From assembly GCA_029933535.1 (NCBI GenBank), contig JAOZNZ010000111.1, positions 1 through 8,879 on the forward strand: a stretch of DNA of 8,879 bases. Reading direction: 5' to 3'. How positions within the stretch are numbered: position 1 is the first letter of the stretch; every line of letters starts with the position of its first letter. The notes beneath the pieces were generated by a model. That model did no database searches, was not told the origin of the DNA, and saw only the letters and a list, made by a program, of their open reading frames with translations. The DNA comes from a bacterium (GTDB taxonomy: Bacteria; Auribacterota; UBA3054; B51-G9). Both the position numbers and the translations under genes were made by a program. Below are positions 1 through 6,350 of the stretch, in pieces.

Positions 1-45
1 GAGCCGGTGGAGTCCACAAGCTCGTGCCTCGCTCGCGGCTACATT
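1..45. other. GC-rich palindromic patch at the window edge
   Basis: The first 45 bases are clearly GC-rich, whereas the following 195 bases are extremely AT-rich. The patch contains the palindrome GTGGAGTCCAC (7-17), and AGCCG (2-6) can pair with CGGCT (36-40), so it could fold as a stem enclosing a smaller hairpin. One frame on the + strand is open from base 1 to a stop at 55-57, so the tail of an upstream gene cannot be excluded, but its 18 codons match nothing I recognise. It resembles in style the GC-rich palindromes at 4557-4705. The element is probably truncated by the window edge. Confidence 0.35.
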
Positions 46-81
46 TGTTTATATTAATTGTTTTCATATATCACTACAAAC

Positions 82-111
82 TTGACATGACACTAGCAAT
101 AGTTATAAAAT
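82..111 (+). promoter_or_regulatory. candidate sigma70-type promoter upstream of the pseudopilin gene
   Basis: A perfect -35 hexamer TTGACA (82-87) is followed by TAAAAT (106-111) after 18 nt, or by TATAAA (104-109) after 16 nt. Transcription from here would give an AU-rich leader of roughly 120 nt before the start codon at 241. The exact -35 box makes this the better of the two candidates, but the DNA is so AT-rich that -10-like hexamers are common by chance. Confidence 0.45.
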
Positions 112-169
112 AATTTATTTTGGACAATAATAACTAAAATTATACTATATTAATATCAATTCGTCAATA

Positions 170-198
170 TTGCTTTTTACCCAATTATAAGTTATAAT
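170..198 (+). promoter_or_regulatory. second candidate promoter with overlapping 7-1-7 palindrome
   Basis: A perfect -10 hexamer TATAAT (193-198) lies 17 nt downstream of a weak -35, TTGCTT (170-175, only the TTG matches consensus). The -10 box is embedded in the palindrome ATTATAA-G-TTATAAT (184-198), which could be an operator. A start near 205 would leave a leader of about 35 nt. In DNA this AT-rich both the box and the palindrome could be chance. Confidence 0.3.
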
Positions 199-240
199 AT
201 TTATGTTTGGTAAATTGTAAACTTAAAATAATCGTAAAAT

Positions 241-3200
241 ATGTTACACGCAAAAAATACCGCTAGAGGAATCGCATTAGTCGCTGTTCTTGCAGTGCTG
301 ACAGTACTTGCTGTAATGGCGGCCACTTTTGCCGCACTTTCAAACACAGAAACTACAACAGCAAAATATTCTATTCATTTAATGGAAGCCCGTGCGTTTG
401 CAGATGCTGGTGTTGAGCATGTAAAGTCTCTTCTCTGGTACGACACAGTTATAAATAAAAGCAGTTCAGATTCTTTTCAGGATTATTGGTATTCTACTTT
501 TGACGGGAGCCTGCTTAAAAAAAATCCTGAAGTTGATGTCGATGGAATTAAAAATAACGGCCCGGGAAAAAACGGGAACGATGCAGTTTGGATTCCTGTT
601 CATAATGAAGAGGGTAGTTTGATTGGCCGATATGCTGTTCTTGTCGAAGATGAATGCGGGAAAATTAACATCAATATTGCTTCTATGGTTCCACCGTTAA
701 AACCGAATGAAGGACTTGATTCCCGTGAACTTTATCTTGGAGACGGTAAAAACAAAGGATTACCCTTTAGCCAAAAAGCATGCCGGAGACTTCTGAAAAA
801 ACGTTACGGACCGAATGGTGTTCCAGGTGCCGCAGGAGATGATAATTACAATAATTATTTTTGTATGTCTGACGGACTGGATAACAATTCCAATGGGGAA
901 ATAGATGAAATAGACGAAGGTATAAACGAATGGGCGGAATATGTACCTTCGCGTCCATATGGAGATGACAGGTCATTTTTCAACATGAGTGAGGTTTTAA
1001 AAACTTTAATGCCGAAAACAAAGCCGTCAAAAAAAAATGTGGCTGTACTTCGAAAATACGGTACCCTGGTATCAAAAAACCAATACCTGAGATGGAGTGA
1101 CGCCGACCAAAAATGGGTCGATAAAAAAAATATAAACGTTTGCACTCCAAGACAGCTGTATCAAACTCTCCGTGACGCAAACGAAAAATATAATTTCGAG
1201 GGAACGGCAAATCGATTACGTCGTCTAACGGCCTGTATGAGTGATTACCGTGATGAGAACAATGTGCTTTCCACTATTTCGAGTAAATATGGAGTTGAAG
1301 CCGTATGTTTTAATGAAGTTATGGCAAATGAAGGAAGTAAAATACGTCAGACGTACCGTATTCAATCTTATCGAGCAAGTGATGACAGGGTACATAACAT
1401 TGCGTATTACTATGGTAATCCGGATTACAGAGAGATTGAATCGTTAAGTGATGATAATGTAGCAAATCGGGAAAAGTTTTTTGGAACAGGGGAAGTTGCG
1501 TTTCCTATTTATTCAAATAAAGTTAAACGTGTCGGTTCTACCGTGAGTATTGAGTTGCGGGACTTTCCATTACGCGGAGCAGGTTATTTTGATGGATTTC
1601 GCGATTTTAAAAATCTTTTACGGTCGCGTGGCGCACAATATATTTCAGGTGAGAAAATCAGGTGGCCTGAAAACATATGGGCGAATGGTTATCTTGCTGT
1701 ATTTGAAGATACAACAAAAAACGCGAAACCTGCAAAAGTTTTTAAGATCAGAAGTTCAAATACTAAAAATCAAATTTTTCTTTACGGAAATGAAGTTAGC
1801 GCGGATGACCTGGTAAAACTACAAACAAGAGTTTACCGGTATGCTCAGATCCGCACATGGACATGGGAAAAATCTTGTTACGCGGAACATCCGAAAGTAT
1901 CAGGATGGTTTGTTTTTTCAGGATTGGAGCCAAGAGATTATTACAGAGTTTATATTCAGGAAACTAATCTGGAAACCCCTACCGATGACTCATTAGGTGG
2001 AAACAGACACTCCGATGTTATGGATGTTGATGGCGTAATAACAAAATATAGTGAACAGGAAATTCATAAACTACGCTACAAATACAAAGATGGTGACGTT
2101 CAGCGCGCTGACAATAAAGGTATGATGGATATTTATATTACCAGCTCGGGAAATTGCGGAACAAGGAACAGAAATCGTTTTAACGCCGCTTATTTCGCCA
2201 GACCGGATGTTATTGAATTAATAAATATCAGCTCCCGTCCAATCAGTTTACGTGGATGGAGTTTTGTCGCAAATACCGGCTCGCTGTCTTACGATCTCGG
2301 GAAAGTGGAAAACGCGTTCGTTTACTCCCGGGCAGACGGCCGAAGAATTGAAGATTCTAATCCTGTTATTAAACCAAATGAGTTTTTCTATTTTTGTAAT
2401 AATGCTGAAATTTTTGACTATGATTATGGATCGGTTAAAGATGGTAATTGGGGCGGGAATGCTAACGAAAGAATGCCGGTATATGAATTTGATGATGATA
2501 ATTGGGGTGTTCGTTTTAAAATTAAAAGTCTGCGCGAAAGCTTTAAATCCAGCGAAGGTTGGACAACATACATCCAATGCGATAATGAACAGTGGAAAGA
2601 CGACCAGTTCGAAAACGAATTGGCGGAATTCCAAACCGATAGAAAATCTACAGGCAGTAAAATCTCTCCCGATGGTGTTCGCGCTCTTGTAACAGCCAAT
2701 TCGCGGAATACTTTGGAATTTACAGGTTTGAAACTTGAAGAATATTCTGATGTAAAACCAGGTGATTATGTCATGATTGTCGGCCTGCCGCGTATAGGTG
2801 GTTTTGTCAGTATGACACTTAAAAATGAATACGAGCAGATTGCAGCAAGGCTTGTTGAATATGGTGATCCGGGAAATGAAGCCTCAAAAGACCCGGACAG
2901 CTGGATTGGATGGTCAAGTGAAAAAGATGATCCAACACGTGAAGAATGGATTTTGAAAAAAAATCCTACTTTTGGTGGAACTGTTGCTAAAGCAATAAAT
3001 AAAGTTTCTAAATTAAAGGCGGGAGAGCAATCTTCTATAAAAAACGGTCCTTTTTCTTCTGTTGGTGAGGCTAATGAAGTTAGAAATGTAACTTTATGGG
3101 AAAGAAAAACTAAAAAAGAAAAAGACGTTAAAGCTAAAAAAATTATTCAGGGCGCTGCAGATTTTTTCTGTACCAGCGGAATTCGACTTGACGCTGAAGA

Positions 3201-4248
3201 AGAAAAAGCGAATGTTAAAGGATGGGCTCCCGCATATGGCGAAAGCGAATTGAACAGTCGGGACGGTGTTACACTGAGAAAAGCGAAATGGGAAAAAGAC
3301 ATGTGGGTAAACCAGTCTGTTTCTATTCTTACAGGACAAAATCGCGGCGAAATCTTTGCAATTGACGGCAATACGGCGAATAAAGTAAATGTATCAGGCA
3401 GATCGATACCGAACCGTAAAAATTTTTCAATAAGAAAGGACGATAAGTTTTCTATTGGTCCGGGATACACTACTTCCTTGTTTTATACGAGGAAAGAAGT
3501 ACAGCCCGGAATATGGGAATGGAAAAATAAAGGAATCCCGAAAGGGATTTACGATCTCACTTTATTTGGTTTAAATGATTCGATTAAAACCACAGAATTT
3601 CTTGAGGAAAATCATAACTCTTCCTTAGATGTTTATCTTTTTAATTTTGAAAAAGAAATTTTTGATTTAATAAAGAAAAATGTTAAATATAATAAAAATG
3701 ATTCCGCTTTTGTAGGTGAAATTTTACCTCAGCATATCTCTCCTTCAGGTGGGATCAGATTGAAATTAACACCGCATAATTTACAGGATATCGATGGAAG
3801 CGGGTTCGCGTGGTTCGATTGTGCTTATGTATCACCAATGCCGGCGATAGGTGCGATAAACATCAACACTGCCTCGCTTCGTGTTCTTCAATCGCTAAAC
3901 AAGATAACTCCTGAACTAGCCGACAATATTTTTTACGGAAAAAACAACGAAGGGGAAAATTGTCTGAAACCTTATAAAACAATCGCCGATCTGCTTGATG
4001 TACGGGGGATTTCAATTAATATTTTTGGTGCTATCGCGAATCTTATTACTGTGCGAAGTGACCAGTTTAATGTTTATGTTCTCGCGGAAAGGATTGAAGA
4101 TGTTAACCATGACGGCGCTTTTCAACCTAATGAAGGTGATAAGATTGTTGCTGTTGCGCACACCCGCACTTTACTCGACCGCTCAAAGCTTATAATGGAA
4201 GAGGACATAAATAAGCAGAAAATTCAAATTATTGAAAAAGAGAATTAA
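241..4248 (+). CDS. giant GspK-like T2SS minor pseudopilin with lamin-tail insert
   Basis: A predicted minor pseudopilin. In type II secretion GspK forms the tip of the periplasmic pseudopilus with GspI and GspJ, after prepilin-peptidase cleavage at the inner membrane. Residues 1-10 are a short leader ending in RG, followed by a hydrophobic helix (11-33). Position +5 after the likely cleavage is Ala, not Glu, and GspK characteristically lacks this Glu. KININIAS (141-148) and an acidic Ca-loop-like stretch (211-226) resemble GspK domain 1. ININTAS (1206-1212) and the helices after it match the GspK C-terminal helix-hairpin-helix region. Between them lie another NINVCTP segment ending in DYRDEN (297-340), a lamin-tail-like beta domain (about 655-770; IELINISSRPISLRGW) and two related segments (475-658 and 1017-1201). 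At 1335 residues it is about four times the usual GspK length of some 320. The ATG at 241 directly follows an in-frame TAA (235-237) with AAT between; no Shine-Dalgarno is visible. No other T2SS gene is in the window, so the system it serves is unknown. Confidence 0.8.
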   Translation: MLHAKNTARGIALVAVLAVLTVLAVMAATFAALSNTETTTAKYSIHLMEARAFADAGVEHVKSLLWYDTVINKSSSDSFQDYWYSTFDGSLLKKNPEVDVDGIKNNGPGKNGNDAVWIPVHNEEGSLIGRYAVLVEDECGKININIASMVPPLKPNEGLDSRELYLGDGKNKGLPFSQKACRRLLKKRYGPNGVPGAAGDDNYNNYFCMSDGLDNNSNGEIDEIDEGINEWAEYVPSRPYGDDRSFFNMSEVLKTLMPKTKPSKKNVAVLRKYGTLVSKNQYLRWSDADQKWVDKKNINVCTPRQLYQTLRDANEKYNFEGTANRLRRLTACMSDYRDENNVLSTISSKYGVEAVCFNEVMANEGSKIRQTYRIQSYRASDDRVHNIAYYYGNPDYREIESLSDDNVANREKFFGTGEVAFPIYSNKVKRVGSTVSIELRDFPLRGAGYFDGFRDFKNLLRSRGAQYISGEKIRWPENIWANGYLAVFEDTTKNAKPAKVFKIRSSNTKNQIFLYGNEVSADDLVKLQTRVYRYAQIRTWTWEKSCYAEHPKVSGWFVFSGLEPRDYYRVYIQETNLETPTDDSLGGNRHSDVMDVDGVITKYSEQEIHKLRYKYKDGDVQRADNKGMMDIYITSSGNCGTRNRNRFNAAYFARPDVIELINISSRPISLRGWSFVANTGSLSYDLGKVENAFVYSRADGRRIEDSNPVIKPNEFFYFCNNAEIFDYDYGSVKDGNWGGNANERMPVYEFDDDNWGVRFKIKSLRESFKSSEGWTTYIQCDNEQWKDDQFENELAEFQTDRKSTGSKISPDGVRALVTANSRNTLEFTGLKLEEYSDVKPGDYVMIVGLPRIGGFVSMTLKNEYEQIAARLVEYGDPGNEASKDPDSWIGWSSEKDDPTREEWILKKNPTFGGTVAKAINKVSKLKAGEQSSIKNGPFSSVGEANEVRNVTLWERKTKKEKDVKAKKIIQGAADFFCTSGIRLDAEEEKANVKGWAPAYGESELNSRDGVTLRKAKWEKDMWVNQSVSILTGQNRGEIFAIDGNTANKVNVSGRSIPNRKNFSIRKDDKFSIGPGYTTSLFYTRKEVQPGIWEWKNKGIPKGIYDLTLFGLNDSIKTTEFLEENHNSSLDVYLFNFEKEIFDLIKKNVKYNKNDSAFVGEILPQHISPSGGIRLKLTPHNLQDIDGSGFAWFDCAYVSPMPAIGAININTASLRVLQSLNKITPELADNIFYGKNNEGENCLKPYKTIADLLDVRGISINIFGAIANLITVRSDQFNVYVLAERIEDVNHDGAFQPNEGDKIVAVAHTRTLLDRSKLIMEEDINKQKIQIIEKEN

Positions 4249-4306
4249 TGACAAAACGATTATTGACAGAACAATAAAAAAATTTATATTTATTATCATA
4301 CTTTAT

Positions 4307-4339
4307 GGTATCATACTAATGAGTATGATATCATTTTTT
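4307..4339 (+). terminator. terminator-like hairpin after the pseudopilin gene
   Basis: An 11-bp stem (arms 4307-4317 and 4322-4332, one G-T wobble) closes an AATG loop. One base later comes a run of six T (4334-4339). It starts 58 bp after the stop codon of the pseudopilin gene, which fits an intrinsic terminator. The stem is AT-rich and so weaker than usual. The left-arm octamer ATCATACT (4310-4317) is also present just upstream (4295-4302) as a direct repeat 15 bp away, so alternative pairing or protein binding is possible. Confidence 0.55.
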
Positions 4340-4421
4340 ATTAATAAATTAATTGTGCTTGATATCCCAATTCCGGCTTGCAGGCATAGCAAAAGACCAT
4401 TGCTTTTTGGGAAAGTAAGTC

Positions 4422-4453
4422 AAGCTTCCAGCTTGAAATTAAGCTGGAAGCTT
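4422..4453. repeat. perfect 13-bp inverted repeat
   Basis: The arms AAGCTTCCAGCTT (4422-4434) and AAGCTGGAAGCTT (4441-4453) are perfectly complementary around a 6-nt spacer, GAAATT. Each arm also contains AGCTT-type sub-palindromes. Neither side is followed by a T run, so an intrinsic terminator is unlikely. It could act as a stable RNA 3' end, a protein-binding palindrome or a copy of a dispersed palindromic element. Confidence 0.6.
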
Positions 4454-4486
4454 AATCTACTTTAGCCCGTTAGGGTGGGGTGGTTC

Positions 4487-4532
4487 TCCTTTAAGTCCCT
4501 TCAAGTCCTTTTTGTCCTTCAAATCTTTTCAA
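4487..4532. repeat. degenerate 9-nt tandem repeat, about five units
   Basis: Successive units are TCCTTTAAG (4487), TCCCTTCAAG (4496, one extra C), TCCTTTTTG (4506), TCCTTCAAA (4515) and TCTTTTCAA (4524), after which the pattern fades at TCAACAAAA (4533). The consensus is TCCTTYAAG, or CTTRAAGGA on the other strand. The 46-bp array lies in non-coding DNA between convergent genes, so it is not a protein repeat. Confidence 0.6.
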
Positions 4533-4556
4533 TCAACAAAAAATATTTAATAATTA

Positions 4557-4652
4557 ACGGAATGTTCAACCCGCTTAGGGTTGTTTATGTCTACAAAATT
4601 ATATTCCGTAGGTTAAAAATCTACGTCTATTCACGTTTTGCCCTTTGGGCAA
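4557..4652. repeat. cluster of nested and adjacent hairpins
   Basis: Three hairpins follow one another. CAACCC-GCTTA-GGGTTG (4567-4583) sits inside the outer pair ACGGAAT (4557-4563) and ATTCCGT (4603-4609). CGTAG (4607-4611) pairs with CTACG (4621-4625), with inner G-T and T-A pairs extending the stem to eight pairs around AAA; it competes with the outer pair. TTGCCC-TTT-GGGCAA (4638-4652) follows. This could be a decayed mosaic of palindromic (REP-like) intergenic elements or a structured transcript; the sequence alone does not decide. Confidence 0.45.
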
Positions 4653-4680
4653 TTAGTCGCTATGATATAAAGATTGGTTT

Positions 4681-4705
4681 CCCCGATGCGCTTGCGCGCT
4701 CGGGG
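4681..4705. terminator. GC-rich stem-loop between the convergent genes
   Basis: CCCCGA (4681-4686) pairs with TCGGGG (4700-4705), and inside it GCGC (4688-4691) pairs with GCGC (4696-4699) around TTGC, leaving one bulged T (4687). The result is a 10-bp GC-rich stem in AT-rich DNA. On the + strand it is followed by a broken T-rich tract (4706-4719), so it could help stop + transcripts. On the - strand it lies 35 bp beyond the end of the leftward operon but has no T run, so there it would be at most a 3' stabilising hairpin. It may equally be a repeat element. Confidence 0.4.
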
Positions 4706-4739
4706 TTATTTCCTTTTTGTCTTTCAGGCAAATTATTCT

Positions 4740-6347
4740 TCACGGATAAAATGGTTTGGGATAATTTGTTAAACCAAATTCCGGCGCCATTTCTAAAAAT
4801 CCGCGCCTTAAATCAGGGTCTTTTATTTTTTTATATCTCTTAATAAAATAAACCACTATATTTGTTCGATCACTTTTTACTAATCCTTGAACCATTGCCA
4901 TTGACGCATATTTATGCGCAAGTGAAGGTTCATCTTTATGAAATCTAAGCAGGTCAATGAGTTTCCAACTACGCTGTTTGTTGATATAATCAAAAGCCCG
5001 CGGCAAATCTTCTTCAGTCATGACGTTTGCAAAAGCTAAGCCGAAAGTACCTGCGATTCTTTTATCGAAATCATTTTCATTTTTCCCTTCATTTTTATTT
5101 ATATTTGCCCAATACACTTCTTTAAGTTCCGGTTTGGCTTCTCCGGATATTCTACCACCTTGTTCGTTATAATAAAAACGCAAATCAGGATATTTTTCAC
5201 TAAGAGTTGCCAGCTCTTTTAATTTATCTACATAAAAAGAAAGATTAGCTTCAGTTTCAAGCGGCATTTTATCTAACACTTTTGCTTTCTGACGAAGCAT
5301 AGTCCGGTGTTCGGTAATTATTTGTTTTTGGCTTTTGCCCTTTTCTTCTTCTTTTCTCAAACGTTCTTGCTTATCAACCAATTTGCGATAGTTTTTAATA
5401 AGATTTTTGGAATCAGTTATCCATTTTTTATACGACTTTCCTTTCGGGTCCCAACTTGCCATATCTTTTTTTGTATATTTTTCATAAACCCGGTATGACT
5501 CTTCTGTCATTTTAGGATATAATGAATTAAAAACACTATAATCAATATAGTTTTCTTTTGAATTAGGTGAAGAATTCCAGTCTTCATCTAACAGTGATTC
5601 TAATTCAGCTGTGGTTTTAAGTTTGCAAACTTCATCCAACGGGCGGGACATTCCAAAAGATTTATTTGATTCATCATAATATCTCTTATATTTCTTATAT
5701 TCTTTAAAAAATTGTTCATCATTGACGAGTTTATTTGTAAGAAGAGTAAGGTCCATAACTGCGGCAAGTATTGTATAATAAGCCGGATTATTATAAAAAT
5801 TAGTGCTGTAAGTAAAAATTTTCGGTTTAGCATATTCCCAGCATTCTTCAGGATATTTGTTTCTTAATTTATGAGCTATATATTCCAGTCTACCAATTTC
5901 TTTTTTCTTATAGTAATCCGCCTTCCTTTTATCTTTTCTTTTCGTAATTTTATTATAAGGAATACAAGAATCCGCAGCTTCTATAAACGCGTTAATTAAA
6001 ACACCAACATTATCTTGTGTAAAATCATTTATTGTTTTTTCGTTATTTATATCTGTAGATGAAAAAACATTAAGCTTATTGTTTGATTTAAGTTGTCGAG
6101 CAACTGACTTTTCAAAGATTGCTCTCGTTTCCGGTGATATTTTCTTTGTATAATAATCCTCCTTTTCCCGATTATATTGATTATATTGTAAAGAATCAAT
6201 TATTTTTTTCGTCGTTTTTTGGCTTTGTTGAAATTCAGCTTTAGTTATAGCAGTATCTTTAGCAAATGAATGCAAGATTAAATTTGTTTTCGCGAAAGCG
6301 ACAGATAACAAACACAAACAAGCTGTTATTAATATTAATTTTTTCAT
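4740..6347 (-). CDS. exported Lys-rich helical protein of unknown function
   Basis: I do not recognise the family. The protein has 535 residues and a clear Sec signal peptide: KK, a hydrophobic core (about residues 4-16) and a type I site AFA|K after residue 19, so it should reach the periplasm or beyond. The mature part is rich in Lys, Tyr, Asn and Glu and looks mostly helical. Basic stretches lie near 137-150, and a highly charged, possibly coiled-coil segment lies near 310-360. The C-terminal third (about 400-535) has amphipathic helices that could form a repeat-like solenoid. I see no catalytic motif, lipobox or further membrane segment. It is the last gene of the leftward operon, starting 3 bp after the stop of the hydrolase gene. 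No Shine-Dalgarno precedes the ATG, so it probably depends on translational coupling. A dedicated partner of the upstream hydrolase is conceivable, but there is no motif evidence; I could not find the RxxFDY-type motif of lipase-specific foldases. Confidence 0.75.
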   Translation of the reverse strand: MKKLILITACLCLLSVAFAKTNLILHSFAKDTAITKAEFQQSQKTTKKIIDSLQYNQYNREKEDYYTKKISPETRAIFEKSVARQLKSNNKLNVFSSTDINNEKTINDFTQDNVGVLINAFIEAADSCIPYNKITKRKDKRKADYYKKKEIGRLEYIAHKLRNKYPEECWEYAKPKIFTYSTNFYNNPAYYTILAAVMDLTLLTNKLVNDEQFFKEYKKYKRYYDESNKSFGMSRPLDEVCKLKTTAELESLLDEDWNSSPNSKENYIDYSVFNSLYPKMTEESYRVYEKYTKKDMASWDPKGKSYKKWITDSKNLIKNYRKLVDKQERLRKEEEKGKSQKQIITEHRTMLRQKAKVLDKMPLETEANLSFYVDKLKELATLSEKYPDLRFYYNEQGGRISGEAKPELKEVYWANINKNEGKNENDFDKRIAGTFGLAFANVMTEEDLPRAFDYINKQRSWKLIDLLRFHKDEPSLAHKYASMAMVQGLVKSDRTNIVVYFIKRYKKIKDPDLRRGFLEMAPEFGLTNYPKPFYP

Positions 6348-6350
6348 TTT

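Larger units (their letters stand above)
4249..4739. other. convergent intergenic region without a convincing gene
   Basis: This 491-bp stretch separates the ends of two convergent transcription units. I see no supported gene. Two open frames of 77 and 122 codons cross it on the + strand, but they run through the palindromes and repeats, lack ribosome sites and resemble no family. Instead the region is filled with hairpin-forming and repeated sequence, listed separately: a terminator-like hairpin (4307-4339), a 13-bp inverted repeat (4422-4453), a 9-nt tandem repeat (4487-4532), several hairpins (4557-4652) and a GC-rich stem (4681-4705). Confidence 0.6.

Noticed and set aside
2248..2699. Three overlapping frames of 91-146 codons, on both strands, inside the pseudopilin gene
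   Set aside because: They are shadows of the long gene, which has clear domain signatures throughout this stretch.
4232..4465. 77-codon frame starting with TTG inside the end of the pseudopilin gene, with one hydrophobic segment
   Set aside because: It has no ribosome site, an unlikely start, and its C-terminal half is simply the translation of the 13-bp inverted repeat. The hydrophobic stretch is explained by AT-rich DNA.
4487..4720. CRISPR-like array suggested by repeats and palindromes
   Set aside because: The repeats are only 9 nt, directly adjacent without spacers, and the hairpins differ from one another; no cas gene is present.
4475..4843. 122-codon + strand frame across the intergenic region
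   Set aside because: It runs through the 9-nt tandem repeat and all the hairpins and overlaps the end of the leftward operon. It has no ribosome site and no recognisable composition or motif.
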